This document shows, in pieces, positions 8,501 to 15,671 of a DNA stretch of 64,000 nucleotides (position 1 is the first letter of the stretch; every line of letters begins with the position of its first letter). This stretch comes from PALSA-505 sp963699015 (GTDB lineage: Bacteria > Actinomycetota > Actinomycetes > Streptosporangiales > Streptosporangiaceae). The translations under genes were made by a program, and so were the position numbers. The notes below the pieces were generated by a model. The model did not search any database and was not told the DNA's origin. It saw only the letters and a program-made list of their open reading frames with translations. Where the stretch lies: assembly GCA_963699015.1 (NCBI GenBank), contig CAVOSX010000001.1:62001-126000 (forward strand). Reading direction: 5' to 3'.

Positions 8501-9133
8501 ATGAAGCTGGTCATTTTCGGGGCCACCGGACGCATCGGCGGCCACCTCGTGAACTGGGCCATCGACGCCGGTCACGACGTGCACGCGCTGGCTCGCAACC
8601 CCGGGGCGCTGCAGCCGCGGGACGGGCTGACCGTGACCGGGGGCGATGTGCTCGATCCGGTCACCGTGGCCGGGGTCATCTGCGGGGCGGACGCGGTACT
8701 GTCCGCCCTGGGCCCGCGCGGGCTTGACGGCTTCCGCCGGGCCGAACTGCTCGCTCCGGCCGCGTCGAACATCATCGACGGGATGGACAAGACCGGCGCT
8801 CACCGGCTGGTTAGCGTGTCGGCGGCCGGGGCGTTCGTGACCGGGGACCCGGACATGTCCTGGCTCGTCAAGCAGACCCTGCCGCGGATTTTCGCGCGGA
8901 CCTTTGCCGATGTGCGCCGGATGGAGCAGGTAGTCAGGGACAGCGACCTGGACTGGACGCTGGTCCGGCCGACGAGGCTGGTCAACGAGCCAGCCAAGGG
9001 CGAGTACCGGGTGCGGGCCGACTACCCCGCGCCCGGCGGCCGCAAGATCGCCCGGGCTGACGTGGCCCAGTTCATCGGCACCGCCCTCACCTCTGCTACC
9101 TGCATCCACCAGTCACCCGCCCTCGCCTACTGA
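8501..9133 (+). CDS. NAD(P)H-binding atypical SDR oxidoreductase
   Basis: 210 residues. The N-terminal GATGRIG motif (residues 7-13) and overall layout (VSVSAAGAF, a DLDWTLVRPTRL stretch, then IARADVAQFI near the C-terminus) match the NAD(P)H-binding, BVR-B/NmrA-like atypical SDRs. These act as reductases or redox sensors. The ATG at 8501 has a very strong AAGGAGGAA ribosome-binding site. The gene lies 31 nt after the winged-helix gene, so it is a likely target of those regulators. Its stop codon is the first unit of a TGAC repeat. Confidence 0.85.
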   Translation: MKLVIFGATGRIGGHLVNWAIDAGHDVHALARNPGALQPRDGLTVTGGDVLDPVTVAGVICGADAVLSALGPRGLDGFRRAELLAPAASNIIDGMDKTGAHRLVSVSAAGAFVTGDPDMSWLVKQTLPRIFARTFADVRRMEQVVRDSDLDWTLVRPTRLVNEPAKGEYRVRADYPAPGGRKIARADVAQFIGTALTSATCIHQSPALAY

Positions 9134-9158
9134 CTGACTGACTGACTGACTGACTGAC
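9131..9158. repeat. (TGAC)x7 microsatellite
   Basis: Seven perfect copies of TGAC begin at the stop codon of the upstream reductase gene. The repeat has a TGA in every forward frame, so length changes cannot extend the protein. It is separated by only 15 nt from the 3' end of the ferritin-like gene on the other strand. Confidence 0.9.
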
Positions 9159-9173
9159 GGGCGTGCAGCGGGA

Positions 9174-10280
9174 CTAGCCTTCGGAGCCGGCGTTGATGAC
9201 GGCGGCTACCTCGCTCTGGCGGCCGGCCAGCTCAGCCGCGTACTTCTCGGCGTCCACCTTCTCGGCGATCTCCTCGTCCTGGCTCATCAGGGCGTCCAGG
9301 TCGGTCTGCGCCGCGTCCATGACTCCCAGGTCGACGTAGGCCCGCTGCACCTTGGGCCCCCACAGCCCGATGTCCTTCACGCAGGGCACGATCCGGCTGA
9401 ACAGCAGCGTGCGGAACGCCTGCTGCACCGGGGAGTGCTCGGTGAACTCCAGGCACTCTGCCACGTCGAAGCCCATCCGCTCCCAGACTTCCTGGGCGCG
9501 GAACCGGTTGCGCATCAGGTAACAGCCCTCGACCACGAACTCCTCGCGGTCGGCCCGCTCGGCTTCGGTAAGGCCGGCGTAGTAGTCGCGCAGCGCGAGG
9601 CGGCCGAACGCCACGTGCCTGGCCTCGTCCTGCATGACGTAGGCAAGCAGCTGCTTGACCAGCGCGTTCTGGGCCATGTCCCGGTGCACCCCGAACGCCG
9701 CAAGGGCGAGGCCCTCGATCAGCACCTGCATGCCGAGGTAGGGCAGGTCCCAGCGGGAGTCGCTGAGCGCGTCGGCGAGCAGCCGGGCCAGGTCGTCGTT
9801 GATCGGGTAGTACATGCCGATCTTCTCGCGCAAGAACCGCGAGTACAGCTCGACGTGCCGGGCCTCGTCCATGGTCTGGGTGGCCGCGTAGAACTTCGAG
9901 TCCATGTCGGGCACCGACTCCACGATCCGTGCCGCGACCGTCAGCGCTCCCTGCTCGCCGTGCAGGAACTGGCTGAACAGCCACGCGCTCAGGTGGTGGC
10001 CGAGCTCGTCGCGTTCGGCCTGCGACAGCACGTCCCACTGCCTGGACCCGTAGATGGGGCAGAAGTCGTCGGAGAGCTCCATGACGTTAACCGGGTTCAC
10101 CGGGAGCTCCCAGTCGATCCGCTTGGTCGCATCCCACTGCTTGTCCTTGCCGCGCTGGTACAGGTCGAGCAGGCGGGCCCGGCCGCTGTCGTAGTCCCAG
10201 TTGAAGCGGGTGGCTCCCGCGGCGGGAACGTCCCAGGTCTTACGCTCAACGGGCTTGGTGTAGAAGTCGTACGTGCTCAC
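9174..10280 (-). CDS. Ferritin-like di-iron protein (R2/AurF-like oxidase or oxygenase)
   Basis: 368 residues, all-helical, with a full set of candidate di-iron ligands in the ferritin-like order: Glu109 (LHGEQGAL), Glu139 and His142 (MDEARH), Glu189 (LIEGLAL), Glu219 and His222 (QDEARH). Two EXXH pairs around a central Glu are the signature of ribonucleotide-reductase R2-like and AurF-like oxygenases. No R1 partner is nearby, so it is more likely an oxygenase than a nucleotide reductase; the substrate is unknown. The start is a GTG at 10280 with GGGGAGG upstream. A palindromic operator overlaps the expected -35 region. Confidence 0.78.
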   Translation of the reverse strand: MSTYDFYTKPVERKTWDVPAAGATRFNWDYDSGRARLLDLYQRGKDKQWDATKRIDWELPVNPVNVMELSDDFCPIYGSRQWDVLSQAERDELGHHLSAWLFSQFLHGEQGALTVAARIVESVPDMDSKFYAATQTMDEARHVELYSRFLREKIGMYYPINDDLARLLADALSDSRWDLPYLGMQVLIEGLALAAFGVHRDMAQNALVKQLLAYVMQDEARHVAFGRLALRDYYAGLTEAERADREEFVVEGCYLMRNRFRAQEVWERMGFDVAECLEFTEHSPVQQAFRTLLFSRIVPCVKDIGLWGPKVQRAYVDLGVMDAAQTDLDALMSQDEEIAEKVDAEKYAAELAGRQSEVAAVINAGSEG

Positions 10281-10307
10281 AGCGGCCTCCCCAGCGTGAC
10301 ACGCTCT

Positions 10308-10313
10308 ACGTTA
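10308..10313 (-). promoter_or_regulatory. -10 box (TAACGT) of the di-iron protein gene
   Basis: On the minus strand TAACGT lies about 28 nt before the GTG at 10280. A 17-nt spacer puts the -35 position on TAGAAC, inside the palindrome at 10322-10336. Confidence 0.35.
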
Positions 10314-10321
10314 CCCGCAAG

Positions 10322-10336
10322 TAGAATGACGTTCTA
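10322..10336. promoter_or_regulatory. Palindromic operator TAGAA-N5-TTCTA
   Basis: The 15-bp sequence TAGAATGACGTTCTA is a perfect inverted repeat of TAGAA/TTCTA around five bases. It overlaps the deduced -35 of the di-iron gene. The half-site resembles operators of TetR-family regulators of lipid and steroid metabolism (KstR-like TAGAAC), but the spacing differs and no tetR gene is adjacent. Confidence 0.5.
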
Positions 10337-10366
10337 GTGCCGGTGCGGGCCGTTCGGTGCCGCCGG

Positions 10367-11044
10367 TCAGCCCTCGAAGCGGTAGCCCATGCCCGGCTCG
10401 GTGAGCAGGTAGCGCGGCCGGGACGGCTCGGGTTCCAGCTTGCGGCGCAGCTGGGCCACGTAGACGCGCAGGTAGTTGCTCTCCGTCTCGTACGCCGGCC
10501 CCCACACTTCCTGCAGCAGCTGCCGCTGGGTCACCAGCCGGCCGCGGTTGCGCACCAGCACCTCGAGCAGCTGCCACTCGGTAGGGGTCAGGCCGACGTC
10601 GCCGTCCCCGTTCCTGGTCACCCGCTTGGCCGCGAGATCGACGGTGAAGTGCCCGGTGCCGACCACCGGCTCGTCCGGGGCCGGCGCGGCGCGGCGCACC
10701 GCGGCCCGCAGCCTGGCCAGCAGCTCGTCCATGCCGAACGGCTTGGTGACGTAGTCATCGGCGCCGGCATCCAGCGCGGCGACCTTCTGGTTCTCCTGAC
10801 CCCAGACCGATAGCACGATGATGGGGGTCGAGGTCCAGCCGCGCACGCCGCGGATCACCTCGGTGCCGTCCATGTCGGGCAGGCCGAGGTCGAGGATCAT
10901 CACGTCCGGCCGGTCCCTGGCCACGGCGGCCAGCCCGGAGGCGCCGTCGGTCGCCGTGCTGACCTCGTACTTGCGCGCGGCCAGGTTGATCCGCAGCGCC
11001 CGGACGATGGATGGCTCGTCGTCCACCACGAGGACTCGGGTCAC
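10367..11044 (-). CDS. kdpE: KdpE-like OmpR-family response regulator
   Basis: 225 residues. The receiver domain has Asp52 in MILDLGLPD and the conserved Lys in VTKPFGMDELLAR. The C-terminal OmpR-type winged helix contains LTPTEWQLLEVLVRN, TQRQLLQEVWG and LRVYVAQLRRKLE, the last three matching KdpE proteins closely. It overlaps the kinase gene by 4 nt (ATGA). In Kdp systems this regulator activates kdpFABC on potassium limitation. No kdpFABC is present here; the nearest transporters are the two KimA-like genes just beyond the kinase, so these may be its targets. Confidence 0.88.
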   Translation of the reverse strand: MTRVLVVDDEPSIVRALRINLAARKYEVSTATDGASGLAAVARDRPDVMILDLGLPDMDGTEVIRGVRGWTSTPIIVLSVWGQENQKVAALDAGADDYVTKPFGMDELLARLRAAVRRAAPAPDEPVVGTGHFTVDLAAKRVTRNGDGDVGLTPTEWQLLEVLVRNRGRLVTQRQLLQEVWGPAYETESNYLRVYVAQLRRKLEPEPSRPRYLLTEPGMGYRFEG

Positions 11045-12933
11045 TGCTCGGCCCCGGCCGAGGTCTTGGCCCCGCTGCTCGCCATGGGAAGCGTCACCCG
11101 GATCGTCAGGCCGCCGCCCGACGTGTCGGCCGCGGCGATCGTTCCGCCCATGCCCTCAGCGAACCCCTTGGCTACCGCGAGGCCCAGGCCGACCCCGCCG
11201 CGGTGATCGTCGAGCCGCTGGAACGGCTCGAAGATGCGTTCCTTCATCGCGTCCGGGACGCCGGGCCCGTGGTCGATCACCTCGAGCAGCACCGCGTCGC
11301 CGACCTGCCGGGCCCGCAGCACCGGCGGCCGCGACGGCGGTGAGTGCCGGAGCGCGTTGGAGAACAAGTTGGCCAGCACGCGCTCGAGCAGCGCCGGGTC
11401 CACCCGCACCAGCGGGAGGCCATCGGGCACCGCCATCTGCAGCTGCGCCGAGGCATCCAGGCCGCGCAGCGCGACCGGCGCCACCTCGTCGATCGCGGTC
11501 GGCCGCAGGAACGGCTCCAGCGAGCCGGCGTGCAGGCGGCTCATGTCGAGCAGGTTGCCGATGAGCGCGTCCAGCCGGTCGGCGTTGTGCTCGACCGTGG
11601 CCAGCAGGGCCGCCTGGTCCGCCTCGGTCCACTGCACATCGGTCTGGCGCAGGCTGCTGGCGCTGGCCTTGATCGAGGCCAGCGGGGTGCGCAGGTCGTG
11701 GCTGACCGCGGCCAGCAGCGCGGTGCGCATCCGGTTTCCCTCGGCCAGCGCCTCGGCCTGGGCCGCCTGGGTACGCAGCCGTTCGCGGTCCAGCGCCGCG
11801 GCGGCCTGGGCGGCGAACCCGACCAGCAGCCCCGGGGTGGCCGTCTCCGAATGCTCGGCGACGAGCAGGGCCAGATCCGCCCGGATGTTGACCCGGGTGG
11901 CGCCGTCCATGGGGTCGGGGATGCCGCTGGCCGCGACCGGCACCCACCGGTTCGCGACCCGCTCCTGCAGCTCGGCACGGCCGCCGAGGGTGCTGGTCAG
12001 GTGGTCGAGGACCGCGGACGGCGTATCGGCGCCGCCCAGCACCGTCTGCGCCAGGGCGAGCAGCGAGGCGGCCTCGTCCCGGCTGCGCGCCGCCTGCAGC
12101 GCCCGGCGGGCGGCCAGGTGGACGACGCTGCTCACCGAGACCGCGACGGTCACGAACAGGAGGAGGGCGAGCAGGTTGCGCGGCTTCTCGATGGTGAAGT
12201 TGTGCAGCGGCGGCGTAAAGTACCAGTTCACCAGCAGGCTGGACGCCACGGCGGCCAGCACGGCGGGCCAGAATCCGCCCACGACCGCGATGGCCACCAC
12301 CACGACCAGGTAGATCAGCAGGTCATCGGCCGGATCGAGACTCGGCCTGGCCGCCACGAGCGCCAGGGTCAGCAGCGGGATCGCTACCAGCGCGAGTGCC
12401 GCCCCGTACAGCTGCCGGCGAGCGTCGATGGCCCGGGCCAGGCTGGCGCTCTTCCCCGGCTCCAGCTGCGGCGCCGTGAGCAGGCCGGCCGCTGGCCGTT
12501 CGGCATGGCCATGGCCCGCCGCCCTGGCCGGGTCGCTCGGCCCCGCGTCCGTGGGGATACCCATGCCTACTAGTGTGAACCGTCCGGCGCGCCAGCGGTA
12601 CAGCCAGCCCAGGCCGGCGCTGGCCAGGGCGCTCGCGGCGATCGCTATCGCGGCGTGCTCGGACAGCGGGCCGGCCGGCCGCAGCTGCGCGTACGGCGGC
12701 CGGGAGAAGCCGATGGCGGTGAGCCAGCCGATCAGGGCAAGCGGGAGGGCCGAGATCGGCTCGGCCGCGAAGGACACGACGCCGGCCACGACCGCGCAGG
12801 CGATCAGCACCCCGGTGGCCGACAGCCTGCCGCCCAGGGCGGCCGCGACCGTGCCCACGCCGAGCAGCAGCGCGAAACCCAGCGGCAGCGCGAACGGTGC
12901 CGCGAGCCCGCGTCGGTTCTGGCGGAGTGTCAT
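11041..12933 (-). CDS. KdpD-like sensor histidine kinase lacking the N-terminal KdpD/USP domains
   Basis: 630 residues, compared with about 890 for full KdpD. It starts with hydrophobic helices (residues about 10-110), then a second four-helix DUF4118-type membrane block (about 175-270) including the family word NWYFTPPLHNFTI. A GAF-like region follows, then the HisKA domain with His412 in VSHDLRTPL and a HATPase domain ending GGLTIRVTLPM. The cytoplasmic KdpD and universal-stress-protein domains that bind c-di-AMP and other signals in classic KdpD are absent, so signal input must differ. It is the first gene of a kinase-regulator pair, divergent from the first KimA-like transporter. Confidence 0.85.
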   Translation of the reverse strand: MTLRQNRRGLAAPFALPLGFALLLGVGTVAAALGGRLSATGVLIACAVVAGVVSFAAEPISALPLALIGWLTAIGFSRPPYAQLRPAGPLSEHAAIAIAASALASAGLGWLYRWRAGRFTLVGMGIPTDAGPSDPARAAGHGHAERPAAGLLTAPQLEPGKSASLARAIDARRQLYGAALALVAIPLLTLALVAARPSLDPADDLLIYLVVVVAIAVVGGFWPAVLAAVASSLLVNWYFTPPLHNFTIEKPRNLLALLLFVTVAVSVSSVVHLAARRALQAARSRDEAASLLALAQTVLGGADTPSAVLDHLTSTLGGRAELQERVANRWVPVAASGIPDPMDGATRVNIRADLALLVAEHSETATPGLLVGFAAQAAAALDRERLRTQAAQAEALAEGNRMRTALLAAVSHDLRTPLASIKASASSLRQTDVQWTEADQAALLATVEHNADRLDALIGNLLDMSRLHAGSLEPFLRPTAIDEVAPVALRGLDASAQLQMAVPDGLPLVRVDPALLERVLANLFSNALRHSPPSRPPVLRARQVGDAVLLEVIDHGPGVPDAMKERIFEPFQRLDDHRGGVGLGLAVAKGFAEGMGGTIAAADTSGGGLTIRVTLPMASSGAKTSAGAEQ

Positions 12934-12965
12934 GTCCCTGCCAGTCGACCCCCGATCCGGGCAAA

Positions 12966-13055
12966 ATCAGCTGATCTTGATGCATCCTTAACGCCCACGT
13001 CATGACTCTTGACGCGGTGCTGACAGCGGCACGGCTCCGGCCGCCCTAGCGTCAA
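12966..13055. promoter_or_regulatory. Divergent control region between KdpD-like kinase and KimA-like transporter
   Basis: Two short palindromes sit side by side, ATCAGCTGAT (12966-12975) and GATGCATC (12979-12986), followed by an inverted repeat TTGACGC (13009-13015) / GCGTCAA (13049-13055). A TAGCGT -10 candidate is at 13047-13052 for the transporter. These are candidate regulator sites; I could not recognise a c-di-AMP (ydaO) riboswitch here. Confidence 0.35.
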
Positions 13056-13161
13056 GTGGAAGGGTTGATCGCGGGCACGCCCGCGGCCGGGACCGCGCGG
13101 CGTGCAGGTCGCGAGGTCCGCAGGCACGAGGGTGATCCCAGCCTGAGGAGGCAGACGACCG

Positions 13162-15639
13162 GTGGCCGTAACCAAGGCGGCGAACCTGCTTGGCGGCAAC
13201 CGGGTGACCACCGTGCCCGAAGGCCTGGGGTACACGCTGAAGCGCCGCCTGCTCGGCAAGCCGATGGTCAACGAGCAGCTCAGCGAGGAGCGGCTGTCCA
13301 AGCCGCTCGCGCTCGGCGTGCTGTCGCCGGACGGCATCTCCTCCTCCGCCTACGGCCCTGAGCAGATTCTCATCGAGCTGCTGAAGGGCGGCCTGGGCAT
13401 CGCCGCCTTCACCCTGCTGCTCCCGGTCACCGGCGTCGTGCTGTTCGTGCTCATCCTGGTGGTGCTGTCCTACCGCGAGGTGGTCACGGTCTACACGAAG
13501 ACCGGCGGCTCCTACGTGGTGGCCAGGGAGAACTTCGGGCCCCGGGTGGCCCAGATCGCCGCGGTCGCGCTGCTGATCGACTACGTGGTGACGGTGGCCG
13601 TCCAGACCGCGGCCGGGGCGGCGGCCATCGTGTCCGCCTTCCCCCGGCTCGAGCACGTGCCGGTCATCGGGCCGAACATCCTGCTGATCATCTCGGTGAT
13701 CGCGATCTTGATCATGTGTTACGGGAACCTGCGCGGGATCCGTGAGGCGGGCAAGGCGTTCGCCACGCCTACCTACCTGTTCTCCGTCTCGGTGGTCCTC
13801 ATGATCCTCGTGGGCCTGGGCCGGTGGGCCTTCGGCGACCTGCCGGTGCTGGACCCGGCCACCCTGCATGGCACGTATTACACGAACCAGACCACGTCGA
13901 CGCTGTTCACGCTCGGGCTGCTGTTCATCCTGCTCAAGGCGTTCGCCAACGGGGGATCCTCGCTGACCGGGATCGAGGCCGTGTCCAACGCGGTGAGCGC
14001 GTTCCGGCGCCCTGAGGGGGTCAACGCACGCCGGGTGCTGGTCATCCAGGGCGTCATCCTGGCCTTCCTCATCGCGGGCATCGCCTGGCTGGCGCACATC
14101 ATCCACGCCACCCCCTATACCGACGGAACCCCGACCGTGATCTCGCAGGAGGCCAGCATCATCTTCGGCGGCGGATTCGGCCGGGTGCTGTTCTACTTCG
14201 TGCAGGCGGCTACCGCTCTGATCCTGTTCACCGGCGGCAACACCAGCTTCAACGGCTTCCCGTTCCTGACCAGCTTCGTGGCCGACGACGCGTTCCTGCC
14301 CCGCTGGCTGACCAAGCGGGGCCATCGGCTGGTCTACTCCAACGGCATCATCGTGCTGACCGTTCTCGCGCTGGCCCTGATCATCACGGTCGGGGCCAAC
14401 GTCACCAACCTGGTTCCGTTCTACGCGATCGGGGTGTTCACCGGGTTCTCGATGGCCGGCTTCGGGATGGCCAGGTATCACACCCGGCACAAGGAACCCG
14501 GCTGGCGGCGGCGGCGCGTGATCAACTTCTCCGCTGGGGTGCTCAGCGCGCTGGTCGTGGTGATCTTCGCGATCACCAAGTTCACCGAGGGTGCCTGGCT
14601 GGTCGTCGTCGTCGGGCCGATCCTGGTCTTCGTGCTGATCCGGCTCAACCGCGAATACCGGATGGAGAACACGGTGCTCGAGACGATCAAGGGCCGGCAG
14701 CCGCCGCCGCCGCCGCACTACGCGCGGCGCACCGTGCTCGTCTTCGTGGACGGCTTCGACCTGGCCACGCTGGCCGCGCTGCGGTACGCGCGGAGCATGC
14801 GGCCGACCACCCTGCGCGCGGTGCACTTCGTGATCGACAGCGCCCGGGCCGACAAGCTGCGCCGGGACTGGACCAGGGCCGACCGCGGCGTGGTGCTGGA
14901 ATTCGTGGACTGCCCGGACCGCCGGCTGGCCCGGGCCGCCGCGGACCTGGTCTGCCAGGAGACCGCGGATCCGGGCACGCACGTGACCGTGATCTTGCCC
15001 CGGCGCAGCTACTCGCCGCTGCTCGGCCGCTTCCTGCACGACCGCACGGCCGACAAGATCGCCCGCGTGGTCAGCCAGATCCCGCGGTCGGCGGCCACGA
15101 TCATCCCCTACGACGTGCAGAGCCGGGTGGAGGTCCTGCACGAGCGCGAGGCCGAGCGGGCCGGGCCGGCGGCCCGCCAAGCCGCGGCGGGGGGCGACGG
15201 GGCCGGAGCCGACGGGGCCGGAATCGGCGGGGCCGGAGGCGACGGGGCCGCGATCGGCGGGACGGTTCAGCCCGGGGCGGCTGCAGGCGGCGGGCCCGCC
15301 AAGGCGACGCGCGACGGCAGGCGCAAGGCCGACAACGACGACTACGGGCGGCCGGTGCCGTCCGCTATCTGCACCCCGATCGGCAGCCTGACCAGGCCGG
15401 GCCGGGCCACCGTCGAGGGCCGGGTGCACAGCGTGGAGATCCGGCCGGCGGCGGCAGCAGCGTGCTGGCCTGCACGGTGGCCGACTCCACCGGCCAGCTG
15501 ACCGCGCTGTTCTACGGCCGTTCGCACATCAGCCGGCGTCGAGCCGGGCGCGAGGATCCGGCTGACCGGCGCGTTCGGCATCAGCGACGGGATGCCGGGA
15601 ATGATCAACCCCACCTACGAGCTGCTGTCGCCCCCGTGA
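13162..15639 (+). CDS. KimA-like APC-family potassium transporter with C-terminal OB-fold extension (copy A, two apparent frameshifts)
   Basis: About 825 residues when repaired. About twelve membrane segments (residues 60-490) carry the APC-superfamily pattern of KimA/YdaO potassium importers, with ALGVLSPDGISSSAYGPEQI at the N-terminus. A cytoplasmic USP-like domain follows (RTVLVFVDGFDLATLAALRY), then a Gly/Ala-rich linker and an OB-fold-like end. The C-terminus changes frame near 15448 and again near 15530; the paralogue at 15.7-18.2 kb supplies the uninterrupted reading (TADSTG-LTALFYGRS). In the uncorrected frame it stops at 15501. The start is a GTG at 13162 after GAGGAGG. KimA proteins are high-affinity K+/H+ symporters; the potassium role is inferred from homology and the Kdp neighbour. 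Confidence 0.8.
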
Positions 15640-15671
15640 CCTCGGGGCGGAGCCGGCGTCACCGGCCGCGG

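Noticed and set aside
9174..10280. Ribonucleotide reductase small subunit
   Set aside because: No R1 gene or NrdI/NrdR site is near, and the radical-tyrosine context was not recognised; a general di-iron oxygenase is the safer call.
12934..13161. Possible c-di-AMP (ydaO) riboswitch before the KimA-like gene
   Set aside because: KimA genes often have one, and AGGGTGATCCC near 13130 looks faintly similar, but the conserved core and pairing could not be found.
13000..15429. Long minus-strand open frame over the first KimA-like gene
   Set aside because: The product is a His/Asp/Arg-rich low-complexity sequence mirroring the real transporter gene.
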